Source of the DNA: Staphylococcus sp. GSSP0090
GTDB lineage: Bacteria > Bacillota > Bacilli > Staphylococcales > Staphylococcaceae
Assembly (NCBI RefSeq): GCF_013391405.1
Contig: NZ_JACBFD010000003.1
Location: forward strand, 124,001-188,000
Direction: 5' to 3'
DNA length: 64,000 bases
The number at the start of each line of letters is the position of its first letter. Positions within the stretch are counted from its first letter, which is position 1. The notes under the pieces were generated by a model. That model ran no database searches. It was not told the origin of the DNA and saw nothing but the letters and a program-made list of their open reading frames with translations. Made by a program: the position numbers and the translations under genes. This document shows, piece by piece, positions 27,634-36,392 of this stretch.

Positions 27634-28872
27634 ATGAAAGACATTGAAACAATTGATACATTAAATCAATTAAATATAGATTTAGAAGGTGATGTGAGTT
27701 CACCATTAGGATTTATTGCTGGTGGTTTGCATTGCGGTTTGAGAAGGAAAAAAGTGGATTTTGGTTGGATTTATTCCACAACACCAGCTACAACAACGGG
27801 TGTTTATACATTAAATCAATTTAAAGCGGCACCTTTAAAACTAACTGAAGATAGTATTAATAAAGAAAGAACATTACAAGCTATCATAGTGAATTCTGCT
27901 TATGCGAATGCTTGTACAGGAGAAAAAGGTATACAAGATGCTTTAGATACCCAAACTTGGGTTGCGGAACAATTAAATATCGAACAACATCTTGTTGGCG
28001 TTGCTTCTACAGGTGTGATTGGCTCATTTTTACCAATGGATAAAATATATGATGCAACGCAGCATGTGTTAAAAGATCGATATAATAACAGTGAAGCATT
28101 CAATCAAGCTATTTTAACAACAGATACTATGACAAAACATCTGTCAGTCAAGTTTGAAATTGAGGGTACGACAGTAACAATAGGAGGGACTGCCAAAGGT
28201 TCAGGCATGATCCATCCTAATATGGCAACCATGCTAGGGTTTATAACTACGGATGTCAATATTGATGCGGATACGTTGGATTATTGCTTAAAACAATCAA
28301 TAGATCAATCTTTCAATATGATCACGGTTGATGGTGATTCAAGTACCAATGATATGGTGCTATGCATGGCAAATGGTCAAGCGCAACACAATAAAATTGA
28401 TGCATTACATCCGGAATGGCATAAGTTTGTATATGCCTTGAATTTTGTTTGCCACTATCTTGCCAAAAACATCGCCAAAGATGGTGAAGGCGCAACTAAA
28501 TTGGTTACTGCTAAGGTCAAAGGTGCATACAATGTTGTAGAAGCAAGAAAAATTGCTAAGAGCATTGTCTCTTCGAATTTGGTGAAAACAGCTATCCATG
28601 GTGAAGATGCCAATTTCGGAAGAATTGTCACTGCTATAGGCTACGCATCACAATATATAGAGCCAAGTACAACCCATGTTTCATTATGCCAAGTGAATGT
28701 ATTGGAAAAAGGTATGGCTGTTGATTTTGATGAACAACTTTTAAAAGAACAATTAACATCAGATAATATCTTGATTGAAGCAACTGTTGGAAACGGGGAA
28801 GGAGAAGCGGCAGCCTATGGTTGCGATTTATCATATGACTATGTACGAATCAATGCTTCTTACAGAACATAA
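27634..28872 (+). CDS. argJ: Bifunctional ornithine acetyltransferase / N-acetylglutamate synthase
   Basis: Transfers acetyl from N-acetylornithine to glutamate (cyclic arginine pathway) and may also make N-acetylglutamate from acetyl-CoA. The 412-residue precursor normally cleaves itself before the threonine in the motif seen here as [20 protein letters not shown] (~residue 190-210); the nucleophilic threonine is present in HPNMATMLG. The C-terminal [22 protein letters not shown] is also typical. Its presence shows that a separate argE deacetylase is not needed. Ends 12 bases before argB. Confidence 0.96.
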   Translation: MKDIETIDTLNQLNIDLEGDVSSPLGFIAGGLHCGLRRKKVDFGWIYSTTPATTTGVYTLNQFKAAPLKLTEDSINKERTLQAIIVNSAYANACTGEKGIQDALDTQTWVAEQLNIEQHLVGVASTGVIGSFLPMDKIYDATQHVLKDRYNNSEAFNQAILTTDTMTKHLSVKFEIEGTTVTIGGTAKGSGMIHPNMATMLGFITTDVNIDADTLDYCLKQSIDQSFNMITVDGDSSTNDMVLCMANGQAQHNKIDALHPEWHKFVYALNFVCHYLAKNIAKDGEGATKLVTAKVKGAYNVVEARKIAKSIVSSNLVKTAIHGEDANFGRIVTAIGYASQYIEPSTTHVSLCQVNVLEKGMAVDFDEQLLKEQLTSDNILIEATVGNGEGEAAAYGCDLSYDYVRINASYRT

Positions 28873-28884
28873 GGAGTGACTGCA

Positions 28885-29646
28885 ATGAATTATATTGTTA
28901 TAAAAATTGGTGGTAGTACCTTGACTGAATTACATGAAACAACGGTTGATGATATTGCACAGTTAAAGCAACAGGGTATGCGGCCGATTATTGTACATGG
29001 TGGTGGGCCATTTATAACTGAAGCATTAGAACAACAAGGTGTAGCATCACTATTTGAAGATGGGTTGAGGGTGACTACAGATGAAGTATTGTCAATCACA
29101 AGTCAAATGCTAATTGGTAAGGTGAATCCTCAACTAGTAAGCAAAATGAATGACGCAAATGTAAGCAGTATTGGTTTGAATGGTCTAGATGCAAAGTTAT
29201 TTGATGTTAAACCACTAATCGAAAAATATGGTTATGTAGGTGAACCTATAGATATTAATACAACGGTTATAGAAAATCTTACAGAGCAATATATACCTAT
29301 CATTGCATCTATTGGTAAGCATCAAGCGTCCCAACATCTATATAATATTAATGCGGATACGTTAGCCTATAAAATCGCACAAATATTAAATGCACCAATC
29401 TATTTATTGAGTGATATACCAGGTGTCATAATAGAGAATAAAGTTAAGTCTACATTGAATTCGAAGCATATTAAAGATTATATTGAACAAAAGCAAATAT
29501 ACGGTGGCATGATTCCTAAAGTGCAAGATGCTATTACTGCTATTGAATATGGTTGTGAAAAAGTCGTGATTGCAGCAGGTCATGAAGCACATGTCGTTCA
29601 AAGAATAAGTAATGGACAGGTTGTTGGGACAACGATTGTGTTATGA
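28885..29646 (+). CDS. argB: Acetylglutamate kinase
   Basis: Phosphorylates N-acetylglutamate with ATP, second step of arginine synthesis. The 253-residue product is an amino acid kinase fold: IVIKIGGSTL at the N-terminus, PIIVHGGGPFITEAL for the phosphate site, NINADTLAYKIAQ and YGGMIPKVQDAI near the C-terminus. No N-terminal extension is present, so it is probably the arginine-insensitive class; feedback is then left to ArgR. A GTG at 28876 lies inside AAGGAGTG and is rejected in favour of ATG at 28885. Last gene of the operon. Confidence 0.95.
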   Translation: MNYIVIKIGGSTLTELHETTVDDIAQLKQQGMRPIIVHGGGPFITEALEQQGVASLFEDGLRVTTDEVLSITSQMLIGKVNPQLVSKMNDANVSSIGLNGLDAKLFDVKPLIEKYGYVGEPIDINTTVIENLTEQYIPIIASIGKHQASQHLYNINADTLAYKIAQILNAPIYLLSDIPGVIIENKVKSTLNSKHIKDYIEQKQIYGGMIPKVQDAITAIEYGCEKVVIAAGHEAHVVQRISNGQVVGTTIVL

Positions 29647-29658
29647 GCATGATATAAC

Positions 29659-29680
29659 AATGATTTCCTGGGAAATCATT
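29659..29680 (+). terminator. Weak hairpin after argB
   Basis: AATGATTTC-CTGG-GAAATCATT is a perfect 9-bp stem right after argB, but no T run follows, so it may attenuate or protect the message rather than terminate. Confidence 0.4.
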
Positions 29681-29844
29681 AAATAAAGGGTCGAATCAAC
29701 TTTGTAATAGTGTAAATGAAATTTGTTGATCATGGTCATAGCAATGCCTTAAAACTATGGGGCATATGTCAAGAAAGTATTGGTTGTCACAAATCAACTC
29801 ACTTAATATAAAAGATAACAATAGTGAGATGGGGGAGAACTAGC

Positions 29845-30597
29845 ATGACATATACCGTAATTACTGGTGCATCTTCAGGCATTGGTTACGAAACTGCGCT
29901 AGCATTTGCAAAAAGAAATAAAAACCTTATTTTAATCGCACGTAGAGTATCAAGATTAGAACAATTAAAAGATGAAATTAAACAAATTAAACCGGATGCG
30001 AACGTCATTATTAAACCCTGTGATTTATCAAATTCAGATAATGTGTATCAAATGTATGAATCACTAAGTGAATATGAAATAGATACTTGGATTAATAACG
30101 CAGGACTAGGAAATTATTCAGCAATAGAAGTGCAAGATATCAGTAAAATAGAAAGTATGTTGCAACTTAATGTACAGGCGTTAACTATTTTATCAACTTT
30201 ATACATTCAAGATTATATGCATGTTGAATCAACACAATTAATTAATGTCTCTTCAGCTGCTGGATACATTGCAATAGGCAATTTAGTAACTTATTCTGCG
30301 ACTAAATTTTATGTCAGTGCGTTTACTGAAGGACTTGCACAAGAATTATTAAGAAAAAATGCTTCTTTAAAAATAAAATTACTAGCACCGGCAGTTACCG
30401 AAACAGAGTTTGAAAAGACATCTCTAGATATCGATGATTTTGAATATCAAGGGAACATCGCGAAATATAATACTGCTAAAGAAATGGCAGATTATATAGT
30501 GACTTTATATGATAGCGAAGAAATATTAGGTATTGTAGATGAAGATACCTATGAATTTAAACTTGAAAAACCTATTTTTCCATTTAGACAGGGTTAA
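29845..30597 (+). CDS. Short-chain dehydrogenase/reductase
   Basis: Classical SDR of about 250 residues. The NAD(P) site is VITGASSGIGYETALAFA, the NNAG motif is WINNAGLGNYS, and the catalytic triad is visible as S in INVSSAAGY with YSATKFY (Tyr-x-x-x-Lys). R at the end of strand two (IARRVSRLE) favours NADPH. The ATG at 29845 has GGGGGAG upstream; the GTG at 29824 does not. DltE/YqjQ-like by general appearance; substrate unknown. Alone, with a shared bidirectional terminator downstream. Confidence 0.88.
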   Translation: MTYTVITGASSGIGYETALAFAKRNKNLILIARRVSRLEQLKDEIKQIKPDANVIIKPCDLSNSDNVYQMYESLSEYEIDTWINNAGLGNYSAIEVQDISKIESMLQLNVQALTILSTLYIQDYMHVESTQLINVSSAAGYIAIGNLVTYSATKFYVSAFTEGLAQELLRKNASLKIKLLAPAVTETEFEKTSLDIDDFEYQGNIAKYNTAKEMADYIVTLYDSEEILGIVDEDTYEFKLEKPIFPFRQG

Positions 30598-30643
30598 GTT
30601 AATAGGCTAGTCTGTAACAATGATTTAAGATAATTTAAAAATG

Positions 30644-30690
30644 AAAAGCCAACACATACGCTAATTATTCGGCATATGTGTTGGCTTTTT
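30644..30690. terminator. Bidirectional terminator between SDR and M20 genes
   Basis: Perfect 15-bp stem AAAAGCCAACACATA / TATGTGTTGGCTTTT with T or A runs on both sides. Confidence 0.92.
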
Positions 30691-30734
30691 ATATTAACGA
30701 TTTGAATCATATTATTATATGTTCAATCAAATCA

Positions 30735-31967
30735 TTAATGATTTTTTGAATAAGTGATTAATAGTTCTTTATAAAAATCAATGAATTTGAGGTACATTGC
30801 TTTTTCTACACGTTCATCTACTTGGTGTGGTTTTTCACCTGGGCCAAATACTAAGAATGGGAATGATTCATCTTTACCACGTAGTAAATTTGAAGCATCC
30901 GTCACACCGCCAATGGGTGCAGCGACAAAATCTTTATTAAATGCTGTTTTACCTATGGCTTTAGCAGTATCAATCAAGCTATTTTGTCCAGTAGTAAGCA
31001 CAGGATCTAAATCAAGATACAATTCGCTTTCTAAATTTGAACCATTGGCATTATGTTTTTCAATTGTATTATTAAATAAATTTTTAACTTGATCATTGTT
31101 ATATTCTGGGATTGTACGAATATTGAAATCAGCATCAGCATCTTCAGGAACAGAATTAACCTGAACGCCACCTTTGATTAAGGTGTTAGTGATGACAAGA
31201 CCTTGTAATGCAGTTTCAATTTCTTCAACAGCAAATGTAGCTGGTAGAGAAGGTTTCATTCGATCTATCAAATGTGTGAAGTCTAAAGATTCACCTTTAA
31301 TATCTTTAGATATTTTTTGATAAGCGTTATCGATATCTTGGATAAATTCAATTAAAGGTTTAATTGCATTTACACCGAGGATAGGCATAGAGCTGTGTGC
31401 AGAAGTACCTTGTGATTTAATTCTATAGTCCATGGACCCTTTATGTGCGTATACCATCATATCTTGGCATGGTTCAGCAATGATGAGCGCCTCTACGTCA
31501 TCCATATAACCTTTTTCATAAAGACTTTGAGAACCTAATTGTTCCATCTCTTCACCAGTAGTAGCTAAGAATTTAATGCGGCCTTTAGTTAATAATTGCG
31601 CATCGTGCAATTCGATAAGTGCAATAGCAAGTGCAGCGAGTCCAGATTTCATATCAGCAGCCCCACGACCATATAAATAACCATCGTCTTCGGTAAGTTT
31701 AAAAGGCTCATATGACCATTGTTCACGATTGCCTTCTGATACAACATCCATATGTCCAGATATACCAATTACAGGGTTACCTTCACCAATGTCGGCAATT
31801 AAGTTAGCACGTCGCTCATCAACTTTATCAATAGTTGATTTAATGCCATGTTGTTCGAATAAATTTTGGAAGTATTCACATACTTCGATTTCATTATCAT
31901 TAACTGTATTCATTGCTACAATATCAGATAATATTTGTACTTTTTCTTCTACAGAAAATGTACTCAT
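30735..31967 (-). CDS. M20 family peptidase/deacylase (ArgE/DapE-like)
   Basis: Zinc-dependent amidohydrolase of 410 residues. Metal-binding motifs are GISGHMDVVSEG, YLYGRGAADMKSGLAAL and the catalytic glutamate in FLATTGEEMEQLGS; the dimerisation domain follows DYRIKSQGTSAHSSMP, and the last ligand is near PGEKPHQVDERV. Often annotated as succinyl-diaminopimelate desuccinylase, but staphylococci use the acetylase route for lysine, and argJ makes an ArgE redundant, so peptide or N-acyl amino acid hydrolysis is also possible. A good AAGGAGTGG precedes the ATG. Confidence 0.87.
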   Translation of the reverse strand: MSTFSVEEKVQILSDIVAMNTVNDNEIEVCEYFQNLFEQHGIKSTIDKVDERRANLIADIGEGNPVIGISGHMDVVSEGNREQWSYEPFKLTEDDGYLYGRGAADMKSGLAALAIALIELHDAQLLTKGRIKFLATTGEEMEQLGSQSLYEKGYMDDVEALIIAEPCQDMMVYAHKGSMDYRIKSQGTSAHSSMPILGVNAIKPLIEFIQDIDNAYQKISKDIKGESLDFTHLIDRMKPSLPATFAVEEIETALQGLVITNTLIKGGVQVNSVPEDADADFNIRTIPEYNNDQVKNLFNNTIEKHNANGSNLESELYLDLDPVLTTGQNSLIDTAKAIGKTAFNKDFVAAPIGGVTDASNLLRGKDESFPFLVFGPGEKPHQVDERVEKAMYLKFIDFYKELLITYSKNH

Positions 31968-32178
31968 AACATACCACTCCTTTAGAAAAACTATAATAAG
32001 TATACATCCGACAAATTATTTTGATAAGCAAAAAGACTTTTAATAAAAACTTTATAATTTTAATATATATGTTGCTTGCGATTGCAATAATGCGATTAGA
32101 TGATTAATAAAGCTTGTTGTATACAAGTTTTAAAGCTATGATTTAAAAGAAGTAAAACATAGAAAAAGAGGTATAAAT

Positions 32179-32571
32179 ATGACGTTATCATTAACTAAAA
32201 TTCATCAGGCACATCAACAATATACAGGCAAAGATTTTCCAAAATTATTTAAAGCTTTTAAGGACATGGGGATGATTATGAATACAGTAAATATAGAAAA
32301 AGGAGAAACATCATACATTCATCATGATGGTACAGAAATTACTGATGAAAGTGTTAAAGTAGCGATACCTGTTAAAAATCAATCAAATGTTACGTTGGTA
32401 AAAGATATATTACAACGTCATCAAGCAGGGGAAACGGATTTTCCTACGTTTTGTAATGAAATGGCACAAGCAGGCGTTTATAAATGGGATATTGATATTA
32501 TCGCCGGTACATGCACCTATGTGGACAAGAAAGATCAAGTTGTCATTGCAGAAACAATACCCCAAGCATGA
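32179..32571 (+). CDS. DUF1398 family protein
   Basis: Cytosolic protein of 130 residues with no signal or membrane segment. It matches the general pattern of the DUF1398 (YbcV-like) family: a helical start, the middle ETSYIHHDGTEITDESVKVAIPV, a repeated ETDFPTFCNEMAQAGVYKWDIDI and a final TCTYVDKKDQVVIAE. Function unknown. Strong GAGG ribosome site. Stands alone, with 230 bases without a recognisable gene after it. Confidence 0.78.
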   Translation: MTLSLTKIHQAHQQYTGKDFPKLFKAFKDMGMIMNTVNIEKGETSYIHHDGTEITDESVKVAIPVKNQSNVTLVKDILQRHQAGETDFPTFCNEMAQAGVYKWDIDIIAGTCTYVDKKDQVVIAETIPQA

Positions 32572-32801
32572 TTTTTATTAATAAACACGAGTAAAATGAT
32601 ATGATATTTGAGACGTATACTATGACAGTATTTGTAATTGATGATACGGTAGGGAGTATAGAAAGATTATAAAGTGGCAAGATGATTGCTTAATTATCAA
32701 TTGAACGTGAATCATTGATAGGATAGGTTGCTCGTTGATCAATTACGCCAAAGTGATTCATGTGTATATATCGTGTTTAATAATGAAAGGGGACAATAAG
32801 T

Positions 32802-33341
32802 ATGGCAAGTGTAGCAATTATTGCAGGTGGTAATAAAATCCAATCTAGATTAACAGGTGTAGTTAAATATGCTGAAAAATATTTAGAAAATGAAGGCATT
32901 GATACGGATGTTATACATGTACATCAATTAGATGCCGAAGCATTGATTACCGCCGACTTTACCAATGAATCAATTAACAAAACACATAAAAAAATAGAAG
33001 AAGCAGATGGCATTATCATCGTCTCTCCAGTATTTAAAGCAGCATATTCAGGTATCGTGAAGACATATTTAGATTTATTGCCACGCGGTGCATTTACAGG
33101 TAAAACAGTGCTCCCACTCGCATTAGGTGGCACATTTGCACATGTATTAGCGATTCAATATAGTTTAGATCCTGTTATAAAAGAATTGGGTGCAGATACG
33201 ATTCATAAAGGTCGATTTATTTTAGATAAACATATTACCGCTAATGAAGATGGGACTTATGGTTATGACCAAGAAGCAAAAGATGGCTTGAATAAAACGT
33301 TAAAAAAGTTTGTCAGTGATAAATCACAAGTGAAAGAATAA
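32802..33341 (+). CDS. NADPH-dependent FMN reductase (SsuE-like)
   Basis: Flavodoxin-like fold reductase of 179 residues. VAIIAGGNKIQSRLTGVV is the phosphate loop for FMN; GIIIVSPVFKAAYSGIVKTYLDLLPRGAFTGKTVLPLALGG (given here for its SPVFKAAYSG core) is the diagnostic second flavin site. SsuE-type enzymes supply reduced FMN to two-component monooxygenases such as alkanesulfonate monooxygenase, but no ssuD partner lies here. Good AAAGGGG ribosome site. The 230 bases before it contain no gene that I can see. Confidence 0.85.
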   Translation: MASVAIIAGGNKIQSRLTGVVKYAEKYLENEGIDTDVIHVHQLDAEALITADFTNESINKTHKKIEEADGIIIVSPVFKAAYSGIVKTYLDLLPRGAFTGKTVLPLALGGTFAHVLAIQYSLDPVIKELGADTIHKGRFILDKHITANEDGTYGYDQEAKDGLNKTLKKFVSDKSQVKE

Positions 33342-33400
33342 AAAGCGTTTGGTTTAAAGGCGTATCTACATTATTGTAATACGTCTTTTAAAATGCTTTA
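33342..33400 (+). terminator. Possible terminator of the FMN reductase gene
   Basis: Long imperfect stem, AAAGCGTTT..AAAGGCGTAT with ATACGTCTTT..AAATGCTTT; only a short T stretch follows. Confidence 0.45.
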
Positions 33401-33402
33401 TT

Positions 33403-33420
33403 TTAACACGCGTGTATTAA
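33403..33420. promoter_or_regulatory. Putative TetR-family operator, site 1
   Basis: TTAACACGCGTGTATTAA, an imperfect palindrome matching site 2 (33473-33490) at 15 of 18 positions. Lies about 90 bases upstream of the regulator start. Confidence 0.6.
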
Positions 33421-33472
33421 AATATGTTAAAGTGAACAAAATAAACTTTAAATGTTATTTTTTTATGTTTAA

Positions 33473-33490
33473 TTAACACAATTGTATTAA
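33473..33490. promoter_or_regulatory. Putative TetR-family operator, site 2
   Basis: TTAACACAATTGTATTAA, palindromic with one mismatch, directly before the AAGGTGG ribosome site of the regulator gene. Binding would stop transcription start or early elongation, so autoregulation is likely. Confidence 0.62.
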
Positions 33491-33507
33491 AAAGGTGGTT
33501 CTGATAT

Positions 33508-34092
33508 ATGCCCAAAGTAGTAGATCACGAAAAAAAGAAGCAGCAAATTATTCAGTATGCATGGCAATCTATCGTAAGCAATGGTGCTAAGGGTGCTACA
33601 GTTAGGAATATTGCAAAGTTAGCACAAATGACACCAGGACAAATACGTTATTATTATCCAAACCATCATGACTTGTTAAAAGCAGTATCTGTCGAAGTAG
33701 ATAGTAAAGTTAGAGGGCGGATTAAAGCGGTATATAACGATGGAAGTCTAAATCCGATTGATAAAGTCATACAAGCGATGTTGAAAGCTATGCCACTTGA
33801 TGAAGAGCGATATGCAGATATGGAGGTCTGGTTAGCCTTTCAATATGAGTTACATGAAATAGGTAAAGATTCCATGGGGAATGAAATCTTTACCTTAGTA
33901 AAAACATCAATGTCATTTTTAGATCAATATGACTTACTTGACCCATCACTAAATCAATATGTAGCAATGATGAAGATGCATGCATTATTGGATGGATTGG
34001 CATTACATAAATTGTTAAACCCTGAGCAGATGCTGAATGATGATATTGAACATTTAATAGAGAGCGAAGTGAATTCCTGGTTAAGGAGGTAA
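33508..34092 (+). CDS. TetR family transcriptional regulator
   Basis: Repressor of 194 residues. Residues ~8-55 form the TetR DNA-binding domain: KKKQQIIQYAWQSIVSNG, then GATVRNIAKLAQMTPGQIRYYYPNHHDLLKAV, the usual helix-turn-helix and following helix. The C-terminal helical ligand domain is not identified. It is four bases ahead of a small membrane protein gene, with which it forms an operon, and two matching palindromes lie upstream (33403 and 33473), implying autoregulation. The inducer is unknown; a BetI/fatty-acid-type sensor is only a possibility. Confidence 0.9.
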   Translation: MPKVVDHEKKKQQIIQYAWQSIVSNGAKGATVRNIAKLAQMTPGQIRYYYPNHHDLLKAVSVEVDSKVRGRIKAVYNDGSLNPIDKVIQAMLKAMPLDEERYADMEVWLAFQYELHEIGKDSMGNEIFTLVKTSMSFLDQYDLLDPSLNQYVAMMKMHALLDGLALHKLLNPEQMLNDDIEHLIESEVNSWLRR

Positions 34093-34096
34093 TATA

Positions 34097-34636
34097 ATGA
34101 ACGGGGTATTAATAACACTTATTGCAGCTGAATTATTATTTTGGATTGTCATTATTTTAGGTTTGATTTCAAGATATGTCTTACGCATGAAGCAAGTTGG
34201 TTTGATTTTACTTGCAATGACACCTGTTATTGACTTGATTTTAATTATTACGATGAGTGTAGACTTATTAAATGGCGCTAAAGCTACAGTTCCTCATGGC
34301 ATAGCAGCGGTATATATTGGTGTTTCACTAGCATTTGGAAAACAAATGATTCAATGGGCAGACGAGCGTTTTAAATACTATGTTTTAAAGGAAGGAAATT
34401 TACCTGAAAAGAAAACGGGTATCGCTTATGCAAAAGCTTATTTCGTAAGTTGGTTAAGGCATGTTTTAGCTTATTTGATTGGAACAGGTCTATTGTGGTT
34501 AATTATAAATATTGTAGGACAAGGCGATAGTGTAGCAGCACTTTATCATGTTATTAAAATATGGACAGTTATATTAGGGATTGATTTGTTAATCACACTG
34601 AGCTACTTCATTTGGCCGAGACCTAAAAAGGTCTAA
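34097..34636 (+). CDS. Small integral membrane protein, cotranscribed with TetR regulator
   Basis: A 179-residue protein with about five membrane helices (starts ~3-25, 30-55, 70-85, 115-140, 150-170). Loops are short and basic. It resembles small membrane proteins of unknown role found next to TetR regulators in Firmicutes, such as Bacillus YmcC, but the resemblance is from memory. The gene starts four bases after the tetR stop with its own AGGAGG, so the two are made together; the TetR protein probably controls its level in response to a membrane-active compound. Confidence 0.75.
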   Translation: MNGVLITLIAAELLFWIVIILGLISRYVLRMKQVGLILLAMTPVIDLILIITMSVDLLNGAKATVPHGIAAVYIGVSLAFGKQMIQWADERFKYYVLKEGNLPEKKTGIAYAKAYFVSWLRHVLAYLIGTGLLWLIINIVGQGDSVAALYHVIKIWTVILGIDLLITLSYFIWPRPKKV

Positions 34637-34663
34637 AATATAATGAAGTAAGGATATAAAAAT

Positions 34664-34717
34664 AGTGGGACAGAAATTTAATTTTCAGGAGAAAATTGGA
34701 TTTCTGTTCCACTTTTT
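34664..34717. terminator. Bidirectional terminator, dispersed GTGGGACAGAAAT type
   Basis: AGTGGGACAGAAAT pairs with ATTTCTGTTCCACT, then TTTTT. It serves the TetR operon and the convergent VOC gene. The arm sequence recurs at 54575-54591 and, changed, at 44026-44042. Confidence 0.85.
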
Positions 34718-34739
34718 AAATTTACTATAATGCAATGAT

Positions 34740-35399
34740 TTATGATGGCTTTAAGTGCCATTGATGACGTGTATCATAAGATAATTGAAATGTTTCTGTT
34801 TTGATTTCTATTGGATACGCAATAGAATGTTTCTCAGAGAATGACCAACGTCTATCTTCAGGTGTGAGTAGAAGATAGCTTTCATCGGATGTATCACCTA
34901 AAAAGTTTAACGCATCAGGCTCAAAATGCGCGTGTTCAAACGTTTCAATTTTATAATCTGATAAAGCTTGATAAATTGCATTTGTCTCATTACATACAAA
35001 GCCAATTTCACTGATTCTCGAAAATTCTGGATCTTCCGTGATGTTAGACACTCTTGCTATCAACTCCACGATGTTTCCAGCTGGATCGTTAAAGTATACA
35101 GCGTGTGCGACAAAAGACTCAAAATAAGTGGTATGGTGACCGTCTTCCATCAATAAAAATAATATATTTTGATAATGTGCCTTCATGTCATAAAAATGAT
35201 TATACGGAATATCAATTGCAAAATGATAATAAGGCTGAACAACTTCGTTAGAGTCATGGAATTGCAATTGTGTTTCACCTATTTGAACTATAAAGGTATC
35301 TGAATCAATAACTTCTACAGGACATTCCAAAGTTTCCTCGTAAAATTGTAGCATTTCTTCTAATTCTGAAGTACATAATGTTATACTTTCAAATTTCAT
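34740..35399 (-). CDS. VOC family (glyoxalase/bleomycin-resistance fold) protein
   Basis: About 219 residues with two beta-alpha-beta3 units. The first unit, LCTSELEEMLQFYEETLECPVEVIDS through AVYFNDPAGNIVELIAR, has the typical D-P-x-G-N-x-x-E/L end of the fold. The second, EIGFVCNETNAIYQALSDY onward, is less conserved. Metal ligands (His/Glu) are not clearly placed. The start at 35399 (MKFESITLC) follows GGGATGG at a better distance than the codon at 35429. Function open: dioxygenase, lyase, or antibiotic binding. Convergent with the TetR operon. Confidence 0.78.
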   Translation of the reverse strand: MKFESITLCTSELEEMLQFYEETLECPVEVIDSDTFIVQIGETQLQFHDSNEVVQPYYHFAIDIPYNHFYDMKAHYQNILFLLMEDGHHTTYFESFVAHAVYFNDPAGNIVELIARVSNITEDPEFSRISEIGFVCNETNAIYQALSDYKIETFEHAHFEPDALNFLGDTSDESYLLLTPEDRRWSFSEKHSIAYPIEIKTETFQLSYDTRHQWHLKPS

Positions 35400-35483
35400 A
35401 TGTATATCCCATCCCCACGTAGTACCCATATTTAAAAAGTATTTTAATAGTACTTTATCAAAATAATAATAAAGAAGATAATA

Positions 35484-36239
35484 TTAAGAATTTATATGAC
35501 CTAAATGTTTTGAAATATTATTTGCAGTTTCTTGTAATTGAGTAATATAAAAGTCTTTTTTATGTAACTGTGTTGTAGAAAAAGACAAACTGATAGCCCC
35601 CTGAACATCGTTACGATAATTAACAAAATGAGTTCCTACGCAATAGATACCTTTTTCATTTTCTTCTCTATCCTCGGCATAACCTTGTTGGCGAACATCT
35701 CTTATTTCAGACATAAAATCATCGAAATTAGTAATTGTATTTTCTGTATATGACTGAATATTGGTTTCATTCCAAATTGAAGCAATCGTTTGCTCATCGT
35801 AAGTAGATAAAATGGACTTACCTACAGCTGTACAATACATAGGAGCTCTTTGCCCAATTTTAGAAGCCATAGTATAAACAGCATTGTTAGGGATGAATTT
35901 CTCAATGTATAGCACTTCATGACGATCTTCAATAACTAAGTGACACGTTTCAGTTACAGCAATGGCTAATTCACTGATCAAACTTTTGGCTATATTTAAG
36001 TAATCGATATTTTGAATACTAGCATAACCTAATTGGAACAATTTATAGGTTAATTCATATTGATGTGTCAACGTATCTTGCTTTACATAGTTGTTTTCGA
36101 TTAAAGATTTAACTAATCGATGGATAGTTGTTTTAGATAATTGTGTCATTTCTACAAGTTCATTTAACGAAATAGGACCGTGTTTTGAGATGATTTCTAA
36201 AAGATTTAAAGCGCGATCTAGAGATTGCACATTTGACAT
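35484..36239 (-). CDS. IclR family transcriptional regulator
   Basis: Regulator of 251 residues. The N-terminal winged helix is NVQSLDRALNLLEIISKHG, then ISLNELVEMTQLSKTTIHRLVKSL; the C-terminal IclR effector domain shows YTMASKIGQRAPMYCTAVGKSILS and GYAEDREENEKGIYCVGTHFVN, the conserved small-molecule pocket region. Divergent from a GntP permease and an L-idonate-type dehydrogenase, so it probably represses them until a sugar acid binds. Palindromes at 36304-36337 fit IclR operators, and a cre box lies at 36257. Confidence 0.9.
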   Translation of the reverse strand: MSNVQSLDRALNLLEIISKHGPISLNELVEMTQLSKTTIHRLVKSLIENNYVKQDTLTHQYELTYKLFQLGYASIQNIDYLNIAKSLISELAIAVTETCHLVIEDRHEVLYIEKFIPNNAVYTMASKIGQRAPMYCTAVGKSILSTYDEQTIASIWNETNIQSYTENTITNFDDFMSEIRDVRQQGYAEDREENEKGIYCVGTHFVNYRNDVQGAISLSFSTTQLHKKDFYITQLQETANNISKHLGHINS

Positions 36240-36256
36240 AATTTGCCTCCTTGAAT

Positions 36257-36270
36257 TGACAACGTTTTCA
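36257..36270. promoter_or_regulatory. cre (CcpA) box in the iclR-gntP region
   Basis: TGACAACGTTTTCA fits the consensus TGWNANCGNTNWCA at every defined position. It is about 20 bases upstream of the iclR start codon and would put both divergent units under carbon catabolite control. Confidence 0.72.
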
Positions 36271-36303
36271 TTTAAGCTATATACTAATATAGTATTTCTT
36301 TAT

Positions 36304-36337
36304 ATGGTACACCATTTCATAATATGGAACAACCATA
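36304..36337. promoter_or_regulatory. Paired palindromes, putative IclR operators
   Basis: ATGGT-AC-ACCAT (36304-36315) and TATGG-AACAA-CCATA (36323-36337) share ATGG/CCAT half sites, with centres about 20 bases (two turns) apart. They lie between the divergent iclR and gntP genes. Confidence 0.55.
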
Positions 36338-36392
36338 ATATAAGCACGGTTGTTGTTTAGGGAATTTAATTTTTGATAAGGGATGTGTTTGA

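Noticed and set aside
32572..32801. Possible riboswitch or leader RNA before the FMN reductase gene
   Set aside because: Several partial repeats of GTGATTCATG-like sequence are present, but I see no known riboswitch core or clear stem with terminator.
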